Below, in pieces: positions 33,682-42,748 of a stretch of 64,000 nt of DNA (position 1 is its first letter; each line of letters opens with the position of its first letter). The stretch is from Flavitalea sp966112615 (lineage in GTDB: Bacteria > Bacteroidota > Bacteroidia > Chitinophagales > Chitinophagaceae). The position numbers and the translations under genes were made by a program. The notes below the pieces were generated by a model. It did not search any database. It saw only the letters and a program-made list of their open reading frames with translations, and was not told the origin of the DNA. Location: contig CBHWDO010000008.1 in NCBI GenBank assembly GCA_966112615.1, positions 82,299-146,298 on the forward strand. The letters are read 5' to 3'.

Positions 33682-34794
33682 TCATTTAATCAATTCAATA
33701 AGCTTTTCAAAATTTTCCTCCGTTGGCTCCAGGTTAGAAAAATTTCCAATGATTCTGCGGTTCTTATAAACTATGAATGTGTTTTCAACCGAGTGATTGA
33801 TATTGTTATATTTTATCTCGGATGCTTCATCATCAAAGGATGCAACATAGGTAAGGGCGACCTGTTTGATGTTCAGAATTTTTCCTATGTTTTCCAGTTT
33901 CGATACTACCTCCGATACTGGTTTTGCTTCACAGGTAAAGTAACATTTCAATTGACCATTCCTCATTTTTGATTCTTTTTCCAAAAAGGATATCCATTTT
34001 TCAATAGCGTTCCAATCTGTATTTTTTCCGCTGAAAAACAAAATGCCATAGTTTTTCCCGTATTTGCAAACGGGGCAGGTTCGTGAGCCTTTATCGGGTC
34101 CCCATACATGATAGGGCATATATGAAAAAACTTCTTCGCCAACACTATTTCCGGAAACAGGTTTTGATATTTTAGAAGGATGACCAGGTATGTTCAATCC
34201 GAGCAGTATATCCCTCTGACCATACTCAATTCTTTCCTTCTTTTGAAGTCTTACTATTCCAGACCCTCCGCGATTCTCCAGTTTCCTTCTTCGAACGGCA
34301 GTTAATAAAATGTCGTCATCAAAAACTATATCATCGATGTAGTATTCATTTAGATTCGGTTCCTTAACAGTTAAATGAATATGTGCCGGTTCATCACCTG
34401 TTGGATATACTCCCGGCCTGACAGTATAAATCCTATACTTTCCATCGGCCCCGGTTTTGACCCAACCTCTTAGATATCCATGGGTCTGACCTTTTTCATT
34501 TGGCGCCATACTCCGTTTCTTCCCGGGATCATGTAAATACTTCCCGGAAGTATTAGTGTGATAATAATAGATCATCACATCTTTCGCCGGAGTCTTTCCA
34601 TCAGGTTTAAATACTGTTCCGGAGATCACCAGCTTTTGTCCCGCTTCTTTCCAGCCTTCTGAAGTATCTGTAGATGTAAGCAGGGATGGAAGTTTCTGGT
34701 AAGTAGCAGATGAATTTTCAAACTGACCGCCAACTCTTTGCTGTGTTTTGGATTGACAGGAAATCAACAACAATAGACCTAAGATTATCCGCAT
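33682..34794 (-). CDS. Intradiol-dioxygenase-like lipoprotein fused to a CxxC thioredoxin-like domain
   Basis: A 370-residue two-domain protein. Residues 1-13 with LLLLISC form a lipoprotein signal. Residues 55-190 match the intradiol ring-cleavage dioxygenase fold, and the four iron ligands can be placed at Tyr86 (NTSGKY), Tyr130 (RPGVYP), His138 and His140 (EPAHIHL). Residues 225-370 carry RTCPVCKYGKNYG (Cys240, Cys243) and look like a thioredoxin/peroxiredoxin-related domain. Catechol dioxygenases are normally cytoplasmic, whereas this protein is exported and lipid-anchored, so its substrate may differ. No other aromatic degradation genes are near. It is a single gene converging on the isoaspartyl peptidase. 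Confidence 0.83.
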   Translation of the reverse strand: MRIILGLLLLISCQSKTQQRVGGQFENSSATYQKLPSLLTSTDTSEGWKEAGQKLVISGTVFKPDGKTPAKDVMIYYYHTNTSGKYLHDPGKKRSMAPNEKGQTHGYLRGWVKTGADGKYRIYTVRPGVYPTGDEPAHIHLTVKEPNLNEYYIDDIVFDDDILLTAVRRRKLENRGGSGIVRLQKKERIEYGQRDILLGLNIPGHPSKISKPVSGNSVGEEVFSYMPYHVWGPDKGSRTCPVCKYGKNYGILFFSGKNTDWNAIEKWISFLEKESKMRNGQLKCYFTCEAKPVSEVVSKLENIGKILNIKQVALTYVASFDDEASEIKYNNINHSVENTFIVYKNRRIIGNFSNLEPTEENFEKLIELIK

Positions 34795-34867
34795 TTTTTT
34801 TTACGGTAAATTGCCTATTTACATCAAGGCTGTCAAACAAAAAGTGGTAAGATGAGTGAATGGTGTA

Positions 34868-35632
34868 TTATCCTGTGACCATTTTTTCCTTAAGCACGGC
34901 AATATAATTTCTGCTGGCACGGATAGAACATCCATCCTTCATGATAAGGTCATAATCACCATTCTGCCTTGATTCCATGGATTGAATGAATTTTATATTT
35001 ACGATGGCAGATTTATGCACCCTGGCAAAATTGGCTCCTAAAGCTTTTTCCATATCTCGGAGGGTAGCACTATGTAAGAATTTCCTTTGAACGGTAATGA
35101 TATTGAGGTATGGTGAATTTGCTGTTATGTACTGGATCTCCGAACAAGTGACTGAATGTATTTTGTTTGCTTCGCGGATGTATAAAGTTTGAACAGTCTC
35201 CACTTCATTTTTCTTTTCCTTCTTTGTCCGGCTAAAAACAATAATCAGGGGTTGGATACTATAAATAAAAACTACAGTCCACAGGTAATTACTGATCGCA
35301 AAACGGAAAGTCTGGTTGATCTGAAAGGTATGATCAAGGAAGACACCAGAAATTATGAAGATCAGTAAAGGATATATCAGTATATGAAAAGCGGCTGGAA
35401 CCAGTATCCATAACAGTAGGTATTTTCTTTGAAATTGTTTTAGTTGAATAGCCAGTAGCGGAATGAACAATAACCAGAAGCTGCTGAACAATGTAGACTC
35501 TGAGAAATAAAATGCAAACTGCTGAACTCCAGCTTCCAGCTTGTCCTGCAAAATGGTCAGGGCCATAATTCCCAGTGCAGCAATGGTATATAGCTGAACT
35601 GGTTTAGGGAATATTTTATAATCAATTTTCAT
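34868..35632 (-). CDS. Membrane-anchored LytTR-family transcription regulator
   Basis: A 254-residue protein with about four membrane helices in residues 15-135, then a LytTR DNA-binding domain (about 150-250) with YIREANKIHSVTCSEIQYI, NSPYLNIITVQRKFL and FARVHKSAIVNIKFIQSM. It has no receiver domain, so it probably senses through its membrane part. Its ATG overlaps the gamma-glutamyltransferase TAA by one base (TAATG), so the two are translationally coupled and it may regulate that operon or respond to its product; this is inference. Confidence 0.88.
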   Translation of the reverse strand: MKIDYKIFPKPVQLYTIAALGIMALTILQDKLEAGVQQFAFYFSESTLFSSFWLLFIPLLAIQLKQFQRKYLLLWILVPAAFHILIYPLLIFIISGVFLDHTFQINQTFRFAISNYLWTVVFIYSIQPLIIVFSRTKKEKKNEVETVQTLYIREANKIHSVTCSEIQYITANSPYLNIITVQRKFLHSATLRDMEKALGANFARVHKSAIVNIKFIQSMESRQNGDYDLIMKDGCSIRASRNYIAVLKEKMVTG

Positions 35633-37362
35633 TAATTACTTTTTTCTCCCGCTGACTCCACCGCATCTTCACCCCGCTTATCCGCCACTGCTTCAACCTT
35701 GCTATCTCTTATAAGGATCATTTCAGTTCTTCCAATCGAACCACGTTGAACAATTTTATAACCCATCTTCTTTAACTCGTCTATTACTTCAGAAGAAAAT
35801 CCTCTTTCCACATACACTTCATCCGGAAGCCATTGGTGATGAAACTTAGGTTTATTAACTGCATCATCTGCATTCATTCCAAAGTCCACTACATTAACGA
35901 TGCTCTGAAACACTGATGTGGTAATGGTTGTACCACCCGGTGTTCCTACCACAAGAAACGGTTTTCCATCTTTCAATAATATGGTTGGCGTCATCGAACT
36001 CAGCATTCGCTTACCTGGCTGGATCTCATTAGCTTTTGACCCCACTGCACCATACATATTCGGAACCCCGGCTTTTGCACTGAAATCATCCATTTCATTA
36101 TTCAATAAAAAGCCGGCACCACCCACAACAGTTCTGCTTCCATAAGAGCCATTGAGTGTAGTGGTAACAGCCACTGCATTTCCTTCAGCATCATATACAC
36201 TGAGATGCGTGGTCTCCTCACTTTCAGGGAAAACCCCTGCATCAGTATTTTTAGAATTGCCAGCTTTCCCCGCTTCAAAATCCTTCATCCTGTTTTCCAA
36301 ATATTCTTTTGAAACCAGTTGCGACGGTACTTTCACGAAGTCCGGATCTCCCAGGTATTTCGCCCTGTCGGCATATGCCCTTCTTTCTGCTTCCACCATC
36401 AGGTTCACGGCTTTTGCACTGTTATGTCCATAATCCTTCAACGGTTTATTGCCAACCATAATGAGTAGTTGTGGTAAAAGTATTCCACCAGCACTGGGCA
36501 ATCCCATGGTAATTACCTGGTATCCTTTATAGTCAAAGACCACGGGATTTCTTTCCTTCGCCCTGTATCTTTTCAGATCCTTATGTGTAATGAAACCATT
36601 GCCACGCTTCATTTCTTCTACTATCAGGTCAGCGGTTTTCCCTCCGTAAAATCCTTTCATGCCATCTTTACTGATGCGCTTTAAGGTCTCGGCAAGATCC
36701 TTCTGGATCAAAGTATCGCCGCCTTTCCAGGTTTTTTGTGAAACCAGTGCAGGGATGGAAGTATTGTATTTAAGGAATTCGGCTCGGGTTCCATTTAAAC
36801 TCCTTGCTTCTCCATCGGTAATTACAAATCCTTTCTCAGCCAGGGCAATGGCTGGCGCGATCAGTTCCGACATGCTGAGTTTTGCATATGGCAAACTTTT
36901 AAAAGCTCCTGCTACGGTTCCCGGAACTCCCGCAGCCAAATGGCCATTCTGACTTTTATCAAGATTTACTGCTCCATTCTTATCAAGATACATATCGCGG
37001 TGTGCCTTGCCCGGTGCTGTTTCACGGAAATCAATGGTAACATTTCTACCATCTTTTAAATGTGCCACCAGGAAGCCTCCTCCACCAATATTTCCTGCAC
37101 CGGGATAAACTACGGCCAGTGCAAATTGGGTCGCAATTGCTGCATCCACCGCATTTCCACCTTTCTTCAGCATTTCAGCACCTGCCTTTGAGGCCAGGGG
37201 ATGAGCAGATACCACTGCCCCGGAACTTCCTTCGTATTTCTTTACAATTTTATAGTTATAGGGATCGAATGGAAGCCGGTAATTTTCATCATAAGCATTC
37301 CTTGATGTGCCGCAGGAAATACCGGACATGATCACCAGTCCCAGGATTATTTTCTTCATCAT
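35632..37362 (-). CDS. ggt: Gamma-glutamyltransferase, lipoprotein
   Basis: A 576-residue gamma-glutamyltranspeptidase, which cleaves or transfers gamma-glutamyl groups of glutathione and related peptides. The lipobox is GISC near residue 17, so it is lipid-anchored outside the cytoplasm. Self-cleavage would occur before Thr384 in SEETTHLSVYDAEGNAV. Other family landmarks are NIGGGGFLVAHLKDG, TIDFRETAP, GLPSAGGILLPQ and the C-terminal MLSSMTPTILLKDGKPFLV. All catalytic landmarks look intact. It is the first gene of a two-gene operon with a membrane LytTR regulator and is divergent from the M14 carboxypeptidase gene. Confidence 0.94.
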   Translation of the reverse strand: MMKKIILGLVIMSGISCGTSRNAYDENYRLPFDPYNYKIVKKYEGSSGAVVSAHPLASKAGAEMLKKGGNAVDAAIATQFALAVVYPGAGNIGGGGFLVAHLKDGRNVTIDFRETAPGKAHRDMYLDKNGAVNLDKSQNGHLAAGVPGTVAGAFKSLPYAKLSMSELIAPAIALAEKGFVITDGEARSLNGTRAEFLKYNTSIPALVSQKTWKGGDTLIQKDLAETLKRISKDGMKGFYGGKTADLIVEEMKRGNGFITHKDLKRYRAKERNPVVFDYKGYQVITMGLPSAGGILLPQLLIMVGNKPLKDYGHNSAKAVNLMVEAERRAYADRAKYLGDPDFVKVPSQLVSKEYLENRMKDFEAGKAGNSKNTDAGVFPESEETTHLSVYDAEGNAVAVTTTLNGSYGSRTVVGGAGFLLNNEMDDFSAKAGVPNMYGAVGSKANEIQPGKRMLSSMTPTILLKDGKPFLVVGTPGGTTITTSVFQSIVNVVDFGMNADDAVNKPKFHHQWLPDEVYVERGFSSEVIDELKKMGYKIVQRGSIGRTEMILIRDSKVEAVADKRGEDAVESAGEKSN

Positions 37363-37429
37363 AACCCCAATTTTAATTCATTTATGAATAGGTTGGTTTC
37401 CTTATTTTCGTGACCTATCATCCTAACAT

Positions 37430-39949
37430 ATGAAGAAATACTTCTTGCTGTTCCTGCTTAACCTCGCAGGATTGCTGTCTTTCGCTCAATTAAAATCTCC
37501 TTCCGAATTTTTAGGTTATCCCCTGGGATCTAAATATTCTCCGCATTTTAAAGTAGTCAACTACTTTAAACATGTTGCGGAATCTGTACCGAATATGGTG
37601 AAGCTGGAGCAATATGGTGAAACCAATGAAAGTCGTCCTTTATTGTTGGCATATATCGCGAACACCGATAATCTTCCAAGGCTCGAAACCATACGCCAGC
37701 ATAACCTGGCAAATGCAGGCATTGAAAAAGGAAGCACTTCTACTGATGAGCCTGCTATCGTTTGGCTTAGCTATAACGTTCATGGTAATGAAACTTCCAG
37801 TTCTGAAGCTGCCATGCAGACCATCTATGAACTTGTCAATCCGAAAAACAATAAAACAAAGGAATACCTGAAGAATACCATCGTGATCATGGATCCATGT
37901 ATCAATCCGGATGGAAGAGATCGCTATGTGAACTGGTTTAATTCGGTTGTTGGTGATCAGCCAAACCCTCAGCCTTTCACCCGTGAACATCGCGAACCAT
38001 GGCCAAGAGGAAGGGCAAACCATTATTATTTTGACCTCAACCGTGATTGGGCATGGCAGTCTCAAAAGGAATCCCAACAGCGCATTGTTAAGTACAACCA
38101 GTGGTTGCCCCACGTGCATGTTGACTTCCACGAACAGGGATACAACGAACCATATTATTTCGCACCGGCAGCAGAGCCATTCCATGAAGTGATCACGCCA
38201 TGGCAGCGTGAATTCCAGACCACCATTGGAAAGAACCATGCTAAATATTTTGATGAACAGGGCTGGTTGTATTTTACCAAAGAAAGATTTGATCTTCTTT
38301 ATCCTTCATACGGCGATACTTATCCTATTTATAAAGGTGCGATTGGTATGACCTACGAGCAGGGTGGTATTGGAAGCGGAACAGCTGTGATCATTGAAGA
38401 TGGCGATACACTTACCTTGAATGATCGTGTGGCGCATCACTTCACAACAGGTATTTCTACAGTTGAGATCAGTTCAAAGAATGCTCAGAAACTGGTGAAT
38501 GAATTCATTCGTTTTTATGATAAGGCAAGAAATAATCCTGGCGCTGAATACAAATCATATGTGATCAAAAAATCAGATGGAGATAATCTCGACAGGCTGA
38601 TCAAAATGCTGGATCGTAACGCGATCGACTGGTCATATACCAATAGCGCATCTCTAAGCGGAGTGAATTATGCAACAGGTAAATCAGAGAGTTTCAAGAC
38701 TGATGGAAACGATATCGTAATTAATACCAACCAGCCAAACTCAACACTGTTAAAGGTTCTGTTTGATAAGAATCCTAAGCTGACTGATTCCGTTACCTAT
38801 GATATCACTGCATGGAGTGTTCCTTATATGTTTGGAGTTACTACCTACGGAGTGAATGCAAATGTACCGTCGATCGGTAAGAGCAGGGTATTGCCAGTTG
38901 GTCCGATTACCACTGTTCCAACTAACGTATATGCATATGCGATAAAGTGGAATGGATTGAACAGTGCACAATTCCTTGCTGAAGTGTTGAAGAAAGGTGT
39001 GCGTGTTCGTTTTGCCGAGCAGCCATTTACTGCAAACGGGTTACAGTTTGAAAAAGGCGCACTGATCATTCCAAAAAGTGGTAATAAAAATGTTGCAGCG
39101 CAACTCGACAAAATAGTTACAGATGCTGCAGTGCTGGCAAATATCAATATTGCTCCATTGACATCAGGATTTGTTGAGAAAGGTTTTGACCTTGGATCTG
39201 ATAAAGTGAAAGTGCTGAATGCTCCACGCATTGCATTGCTGGGGGGTGAACAGACTTCATCATTAGGCTTTGGCGAGATCTGGCATTTCTTTGATCAGCA
39301 ATTGAAATACCCTGTGAACGTTGTCAACGTGGAAGACCTGAATGCAGCGGTGTTACAGCGTCTTGATGTGGTGATCATGCCTGATGGATATTATCGTTCC
39401 CTGAATGATAAAAATTTTACTGAAGCATTAAAGAATTGGGTGAATGCCGGTGGAAAGCTTATTGCCATTGAAAATGCAGCAGCACAATTGTCACGCGGCG
39501 ACTGGGGCTTCAAACTTAAGCAGGAAGACAAGAAAGATGACGACAAGGATAAGAAAGAAGACTATAGCGCACTGAAGATCTACGAACAAAGAGAGCGTGA
39601 TTATGTTTCTAACATCACACCAGGTTCTATTTACAAAGTCCAGATTGATAATACACATCCATTAGGATTTGGTTATCCAAATAATTACTACACATTGAAA
39701 CAGGATGATAACATCTATGAATTCATCAAAGATGGTGGATGGAATGTGGGAATTTTAAAGAAGGATAATTATGTGAGCGGTTTTGCCGGTGTCAAGGCAA
39801 AAGAGAAATTGAAGGACGGAATGCTGTTCGGTGAAAAAGAGATTGGTCGCGGTCGCGTGATCATTCTCGCCGATAACCCATTGTTCAGAAGTTTCTGGGA
39901 AAACGGGAAGCTACTGTTTTGCAATGCGGTATTTATGGCCGGCGAATAG
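37430..39949 (+). CDS. Secreted M14-family zinc carboxypeptidase
   Basis: An 839-residue exported peptidase with a signal peptide ending SFAQ (residue 20). The zinc ligands His118 and Glu121 lie in SYNVHGNETSSSEA and the third, His234, in HVDFHEQGYNEPYY. Other M14 landmarks are MDPCINPDGRDRY and FDLNRDWAW. The M14 domain fills about residues 30-370. The remaining half contains a Rossmann-like part with RLDVVIMPDGYYRS and WVNAGGKLIAIENAA, reminiscent of a DJ-1/GATase-like fold, and a lysine/aspartate-rich insertion near 700. It leads the operon with the PIG-L deacetylase, which has a comparable C-terminal part, and with a symporter. Confidence 0.9.
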   Translation: MKKYFLLFLLNLAGLLSFAQLKSPSEFLGYPLGSKYSPHFKVVNYFKHVAESVPNMVKLEQYGETNESRPLLLAYIANTDNLPRLETIRQHNLANAGIEKGSTSTDEPAIVWLSYNVHGNETSSSEAAMQTIYELVNPKNNKTKEYLKNTIVIMDPCINPDGRDRYVNWFNSVVGDQPNPQPFTREHREPWPRGRANHYYFDLNRDWAWQSQKESQQRIVKYNQWLPHVHVDFHEQGYNEPYYFAPAAEPFHEVITPWQREFQTTIGKNHAKYFDEQGWLYFTKERFDLLYPSYGDTYPIYKGAIGMTYEQGGIGSGTAVIIEDGDTLTLNDRVAHHFTTGISTVEISSKNAQKLVNEFIRFYDKARNNPGAEYKSYVIKKSDGDNLDRLIKMLDRNAIDWSYTNSASLSGVNYATGKSESFKTDGNDIVINTNQPNSTLLKVLFDKNPKLTDSVTYDITAWSVPYMFGVTTYGVNANVPSIGKSRVLPVGPITTVPTNVYAYAIKWNGLNSAQFLAEVLKKGVRVRFAEQPFTANGLQFEKGALIIPKSGNKNVAAQLDKIVTDAAVLANINIAPLTSGFVEKGFDLGSDKVKVLNAPRIALLGGEQTSSLGFGEIWHFFDQQLKYPVNVVNVEDLNAAVLQRLDVVIMPDGYYRSLNDKNFTEALKNWVNAGGKLIAIENAAAQLSRGDWGFKLKQEDKKDDDKDKKEDYSALKIYEQRERDYVSNITPGSIYKVQIDNTHPLGFGYPNNYYTLKQDDNIYEFIKDGGWNVGILKKDNYVSGFAGVKAKEKLKDGMLFGEKEIGRGRVIILADNPLFRSFWENGKLLFCNAVFMAGE

Positions 39950-39973
39950 TACCCTTAACCAATTTACATCGAA

Positions 39974-42460
39974 ATGAAAAGACTAATGATTGCATTGCTG
40001 CTGGTCTCTGCATTTGCCAAAGCCCAGCAGCCTTATAATTCTGCGGATATTTACAATGATATTCAGAAGCTCAAAGTGCTTGGTTCCGTGCTCTATATCG
40101 CGGCACACCCGGATGATGAGAATACCAGGTTGCTCGCATACCTGGCCAAGGAACGCCAGTATAGAACAGGATATTTATCGTTGACAAGGGGAGATGGCGG
40201 ACAAAACCTGATTGGGGATGAACAGGGCATTGATCTTGGATTGATCCGCACCCAGGAGTTACTGGCAGCAAGAAGAGTAGATGGTGCAGAACAATTCTTT
40301 TCACGAGCTTATGATTTCGGCTTTAGTAAAAGCACTACTGAAGCTTTGAAAAAATGGGATGAAAATAAAGTGCTGGCAGATGCAGTGTGGGTCATCAGGA
40401 ATTTTCAACCTGATATCATCATTACAAGATTCCCGGAAGATGAGCGTGCTGGTCATGGACAGCATTCAGCCTCTGCCGTGATTGCACATCGTGCATTTAT
40501 TGCAGCAGCAGACAGTACAAAATTTCCGGAGCAATTTAAATATGGCGTGCGTCCATGGAAGGCCAAAAGGCTGTTCTGGAACACTTTCAATTTTGGTGGA
40601 AACAATACAACTGCTCCTGATCAGTTAAAGATCGATGTTGGAGGATATAATCCAATTCTTGGTTACAGTTATGGTGAGATAGCAGCTGCAAGCCGCTCCC
40701 AGCATAAGAGCCAGGGATTTGGAGTGCCGGCATCAAGAGGAAGTTCATATGAATTCTTTACCCAATGGGAAGGCGAACAGGCGAAGAATGATATCATGGA
40801 AGGCATTGATGTAAGCTGGAACAGGATAAATGCATCTTTGCAAAAGGATATTGATTCTGTGATGAAGAATTATTCGCTTTTCAATCCATCTTCATCATTG
40901 AGATCACTGGTTGCTTTGAAAAAGAAGATCAAATCCATTCCATCATCTTACTGGAAAGAACGCAAACTCATCGAGATCGACAGGATCATTGAAAGGGCAT
41001 CAGGATTATTCCTGGAAGGCACCACCAATAATGAATATGCGATCCAGGGAGATTCTGTTCGAATCAATTTCAATGTGATCAATCGTTCTGCTGCAAATAT
41101 TGAACTCAGGAAAATCGCTGTGTCAAATTTCGATACATCCTTCAATAAGGCTTTACAGTCCAATGCAAACTTTACCATGCAAAGAGGGTTTGCAATCCCT
41201 GATTCTATAACGGTATCTCATCCTTACTGGATCGTGGAGAAAATGCAGGATGCATCTTTTGTTGTCAATAACCAGCAAATGATCGGCAAACCTTGGAATG
41301 ATCCAGCCATTACCATCAAATTTGATCTGGTGATTGAAGGAGAGCCGATTCAAATTGAAAAACCTGTTCAATATAAGTACACTGATCCTGTAAAAGGTGA
41401 ATTGTATCAACCACTCACTATTGTTCCTGCAGTAACACTTACTACAGATCCGAGTATCCTGGTGTTCAGAAATAACCAGCAGCAGAAAAAAGATATGCTC
41501 GTTAACCTTCATGCCAACAAGGCAATCAACGGGTATAACGCCAATGTATATGCGAGAATGGGCAGCAAGCAATATGAGAATAAAGATGCTTCACTTACCC
41601 TTCCTGCAGGAAATGATAAGGATTACCTATTTACCATCAGCAACACTGATATGCTGAAGAATGGACAGATGCAGTTGCAGGCATTTGCAGAATTGAAAAA
41701 TGGTAAGGAGTTGCAACCAGCATATCTTACGGCTACTTCCATTAAGTACGACCATATTCCTAATATTCACTATTTCTATCCTGATGCAGTTAAACTGCTC
41801 AATATCGATCTGAAAACATCCGGTAAGAAGATTGGATACATTGAAGGAGCCGGAGACCGCGTCCCTGTTGCATTGCAGCAGATGGGGTATGAAGTGACCT
41901 ATTTAAAAGAAAAGGATATCACTTCAACTTATATTGCACAATTTGATGCCATCATTGCCGGTGTACGTGCTTATAACGTGCATAGCTGGTTACAGCAGCG
42001 ATACAATGTGTTGATGGATTATGTGAACAAAGGTGGTAACCTCATCGTTCAATATAATACTAACAGCCAGATCGGCCCGGTGAAAGCCAAGATTGGTCCT
42101 TATCCTTTCAATATATCAAGAGGAAGGGTTACAGACGAAAATTCACCGGTAGAGATGGTCATCAGGGATCATCCTGTATTTAATTTCCCAAATAAGATCT
42201 CCAAGGATGATTTTGAAGGATGGGTACAGGAGCGCGGAATTTATTTTGCTGACCAGGCTGATCCACATTATCAATTACCACTTGCCATGAATGATCCAAA
42301 TGAAAATTCATTGAATGGAAGTCTGCTAATCACTGATTATGGTAAAGGCAAATTTGTTTATACAGGATTGGTATTTTTCCGTCAACTGCCTGCAGGTGTA
42401 CCCGGTGCTTACAGGTTACTGGCTAATATCATAGCTTTGAACCGTAAAGCAGCATTCTAA
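39974..42460 (+). CDS. Secreted PIG-L-family deacetylase
   Basis: An 828-residue protein with a signal peptide (1-18, ending AKAQQ) and an N-terminal PIG-L/LmbE deacetylase domain. The zinc motif AAHPDDEN (His45, Asp48) is intact, and the later ligand His is in GHGQHSASAVIAH. The family removes acetyl groups from N-acetylglucosamine-type sugars, as in GPI, mycothiol or bacillithiol synthesis, but the exported location and length suggest a different substrate. A beta-sandwich middle and a GATase-like end (AGVRAYNVHSWLQQRYNVL, GGNLIVQYNTNSQ) follow. It starts 24 bases after the carboxypeptidase stop and is followed immediately by two tiny membrane proteins and a symporter. Confidence 0.9.
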   Translation: MKRLMIALLLVSAFAKAQQPYNSADIYNDIQKLKVLGSVLYIAAHPDDENTRLLAYLAKERQYRTGYLSLTRGDGGQNLIGDEQGIDLGLIRTQELLAARRVDGAEQFFSRAYDFGFSKSTTEALKKWDENKVLADAVWVIRNFQPDIIITRFPEDERAGHGQHSASAVIAHRAFIAAADSTKFPEQFKYGVRPWKAKRLFWNTFNFGGNNTTAPDQLKIDVGGYNPILGYSYGEIAAASRSQHKSQGFGVPASRGSSYEFFTQWEGEQAKNDIMEGIDVSWNRINASLQKDIDSVMKNYSLFNPSSSLRSLVALKKKIKSIPSSYWKERKLIEIDRIIERASGLFLEGTTNNEYAIQGDSVRINFNVINRSAANIELRKIAVSNFDTSFNKALQSNANFTMQRGFAIPDSITVSHPYWIVEKMQDASFVVNNQQMIGKPWNDPAITIKFDLVIEGEPIQIEKPVQYKYTDPVKGELYQPLTIVPAVTLTTDPSILVFRNNQQQKKDMLVNLHANKAINGYNANVYARMGSKQYENKDASLTLPAGNDKDYLFTISNTDMLKNGQMQLQAFAELKNGKELQPAYLTATSIKYDHIPNIHYFYPDAVKLLNIDLKTSGKKIGYIEGAGDRVPVALQQMGYEVTYLKEKDITSTYIAQFDAIIAGVRAYNVHSWLQQRYNVLMDYVNKGGNLIVQYNTNSQIGPVKAKIGPYPFNISRGRVTDENSPVEMVIRDHPVFNFPNKISKDDFEGWVQERGIYFADQADPHYQLPLAMNDPNENSLNGSLLITDYGKGKFVYTGLVFFRQLPAGVPGAYRLLANIIALNRKAAF

Positions 42461-42461
42461 T

Positions 42462-42623
42462 ATGGCAGATAACAACCAGCAGGGTAGAAGAAACACCGCA
42501 ATGATCGTGGCTATTGTTGCAGGATTGGTCATAGGATTATTTCTAAAAAGAGTTTCACTTGGATTATTGATCGGCGTTGTGCTGGGAGTCATGATCGGGG
42601 GACTTGGTTCAAGAAGAAGATAA
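42462..42623 (+). CDS. Small membrane protein, 53 residues
   Basis: A short gene directly after the deacetylase stop (gap of one base). It encodes MADNNQQGRRNTAM, then two hydrophobic segments (about 13-28 and 31-48) and a basic end GSRRR. The frame is intact and the spacing to both neighbours is tight, which supports a real gene. I do not recognise the family. It is probably a two-helix inner-membrane protein made with the symporter and could be an accessory subunit; this is inference. Confidence 0.72.
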   Translation: MADNNQQGRRNTAMIVAIVAGLVIGLFLKRVSLGLLIGVVLGVMIGGLGSRRR

Positions 42624-42625
42624 TT

Positions 42626-42739
42626 ATGAGCGATAAATCACCATTGTTTTCAAGCTGGAAAAGCTGGTACATTTTAGTGCTGGCTGTACTGGTTATCCTG
42701 GTGATCGCATTTTATATGTTCACTGAACATTTCAGCTAA
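42626..42739 (+). CDS. Single-pass membrane micro-protein, 37 residues
   Basis: A second tiny gene, starting two bases after the stop of the previous one. It encodes MSDKSPLFSSWKSWY, a 17-residue hydrophobic helix and the end YMFTEHFS. The polar N-terminus followed by one membrane helix fits a small symporter-associated protein. The symporter ATG follows after nine bases. The family is not recognised with certainty, and support comes mainly from position and composition. Confidence 0.7.
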   Translation: MSDKSPLFSSWKSWYILVLAVLVILVIAFYMFTEHFS

Positions 42740-42748
42740 ATTGATTGC

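Noticed and set aside
37640..38239. A 199-residue frame on the minus strand
   Set aside because: It lies opposite the zinc-binding core of the M14 carboxypeptidase and shows no recognisable motif.
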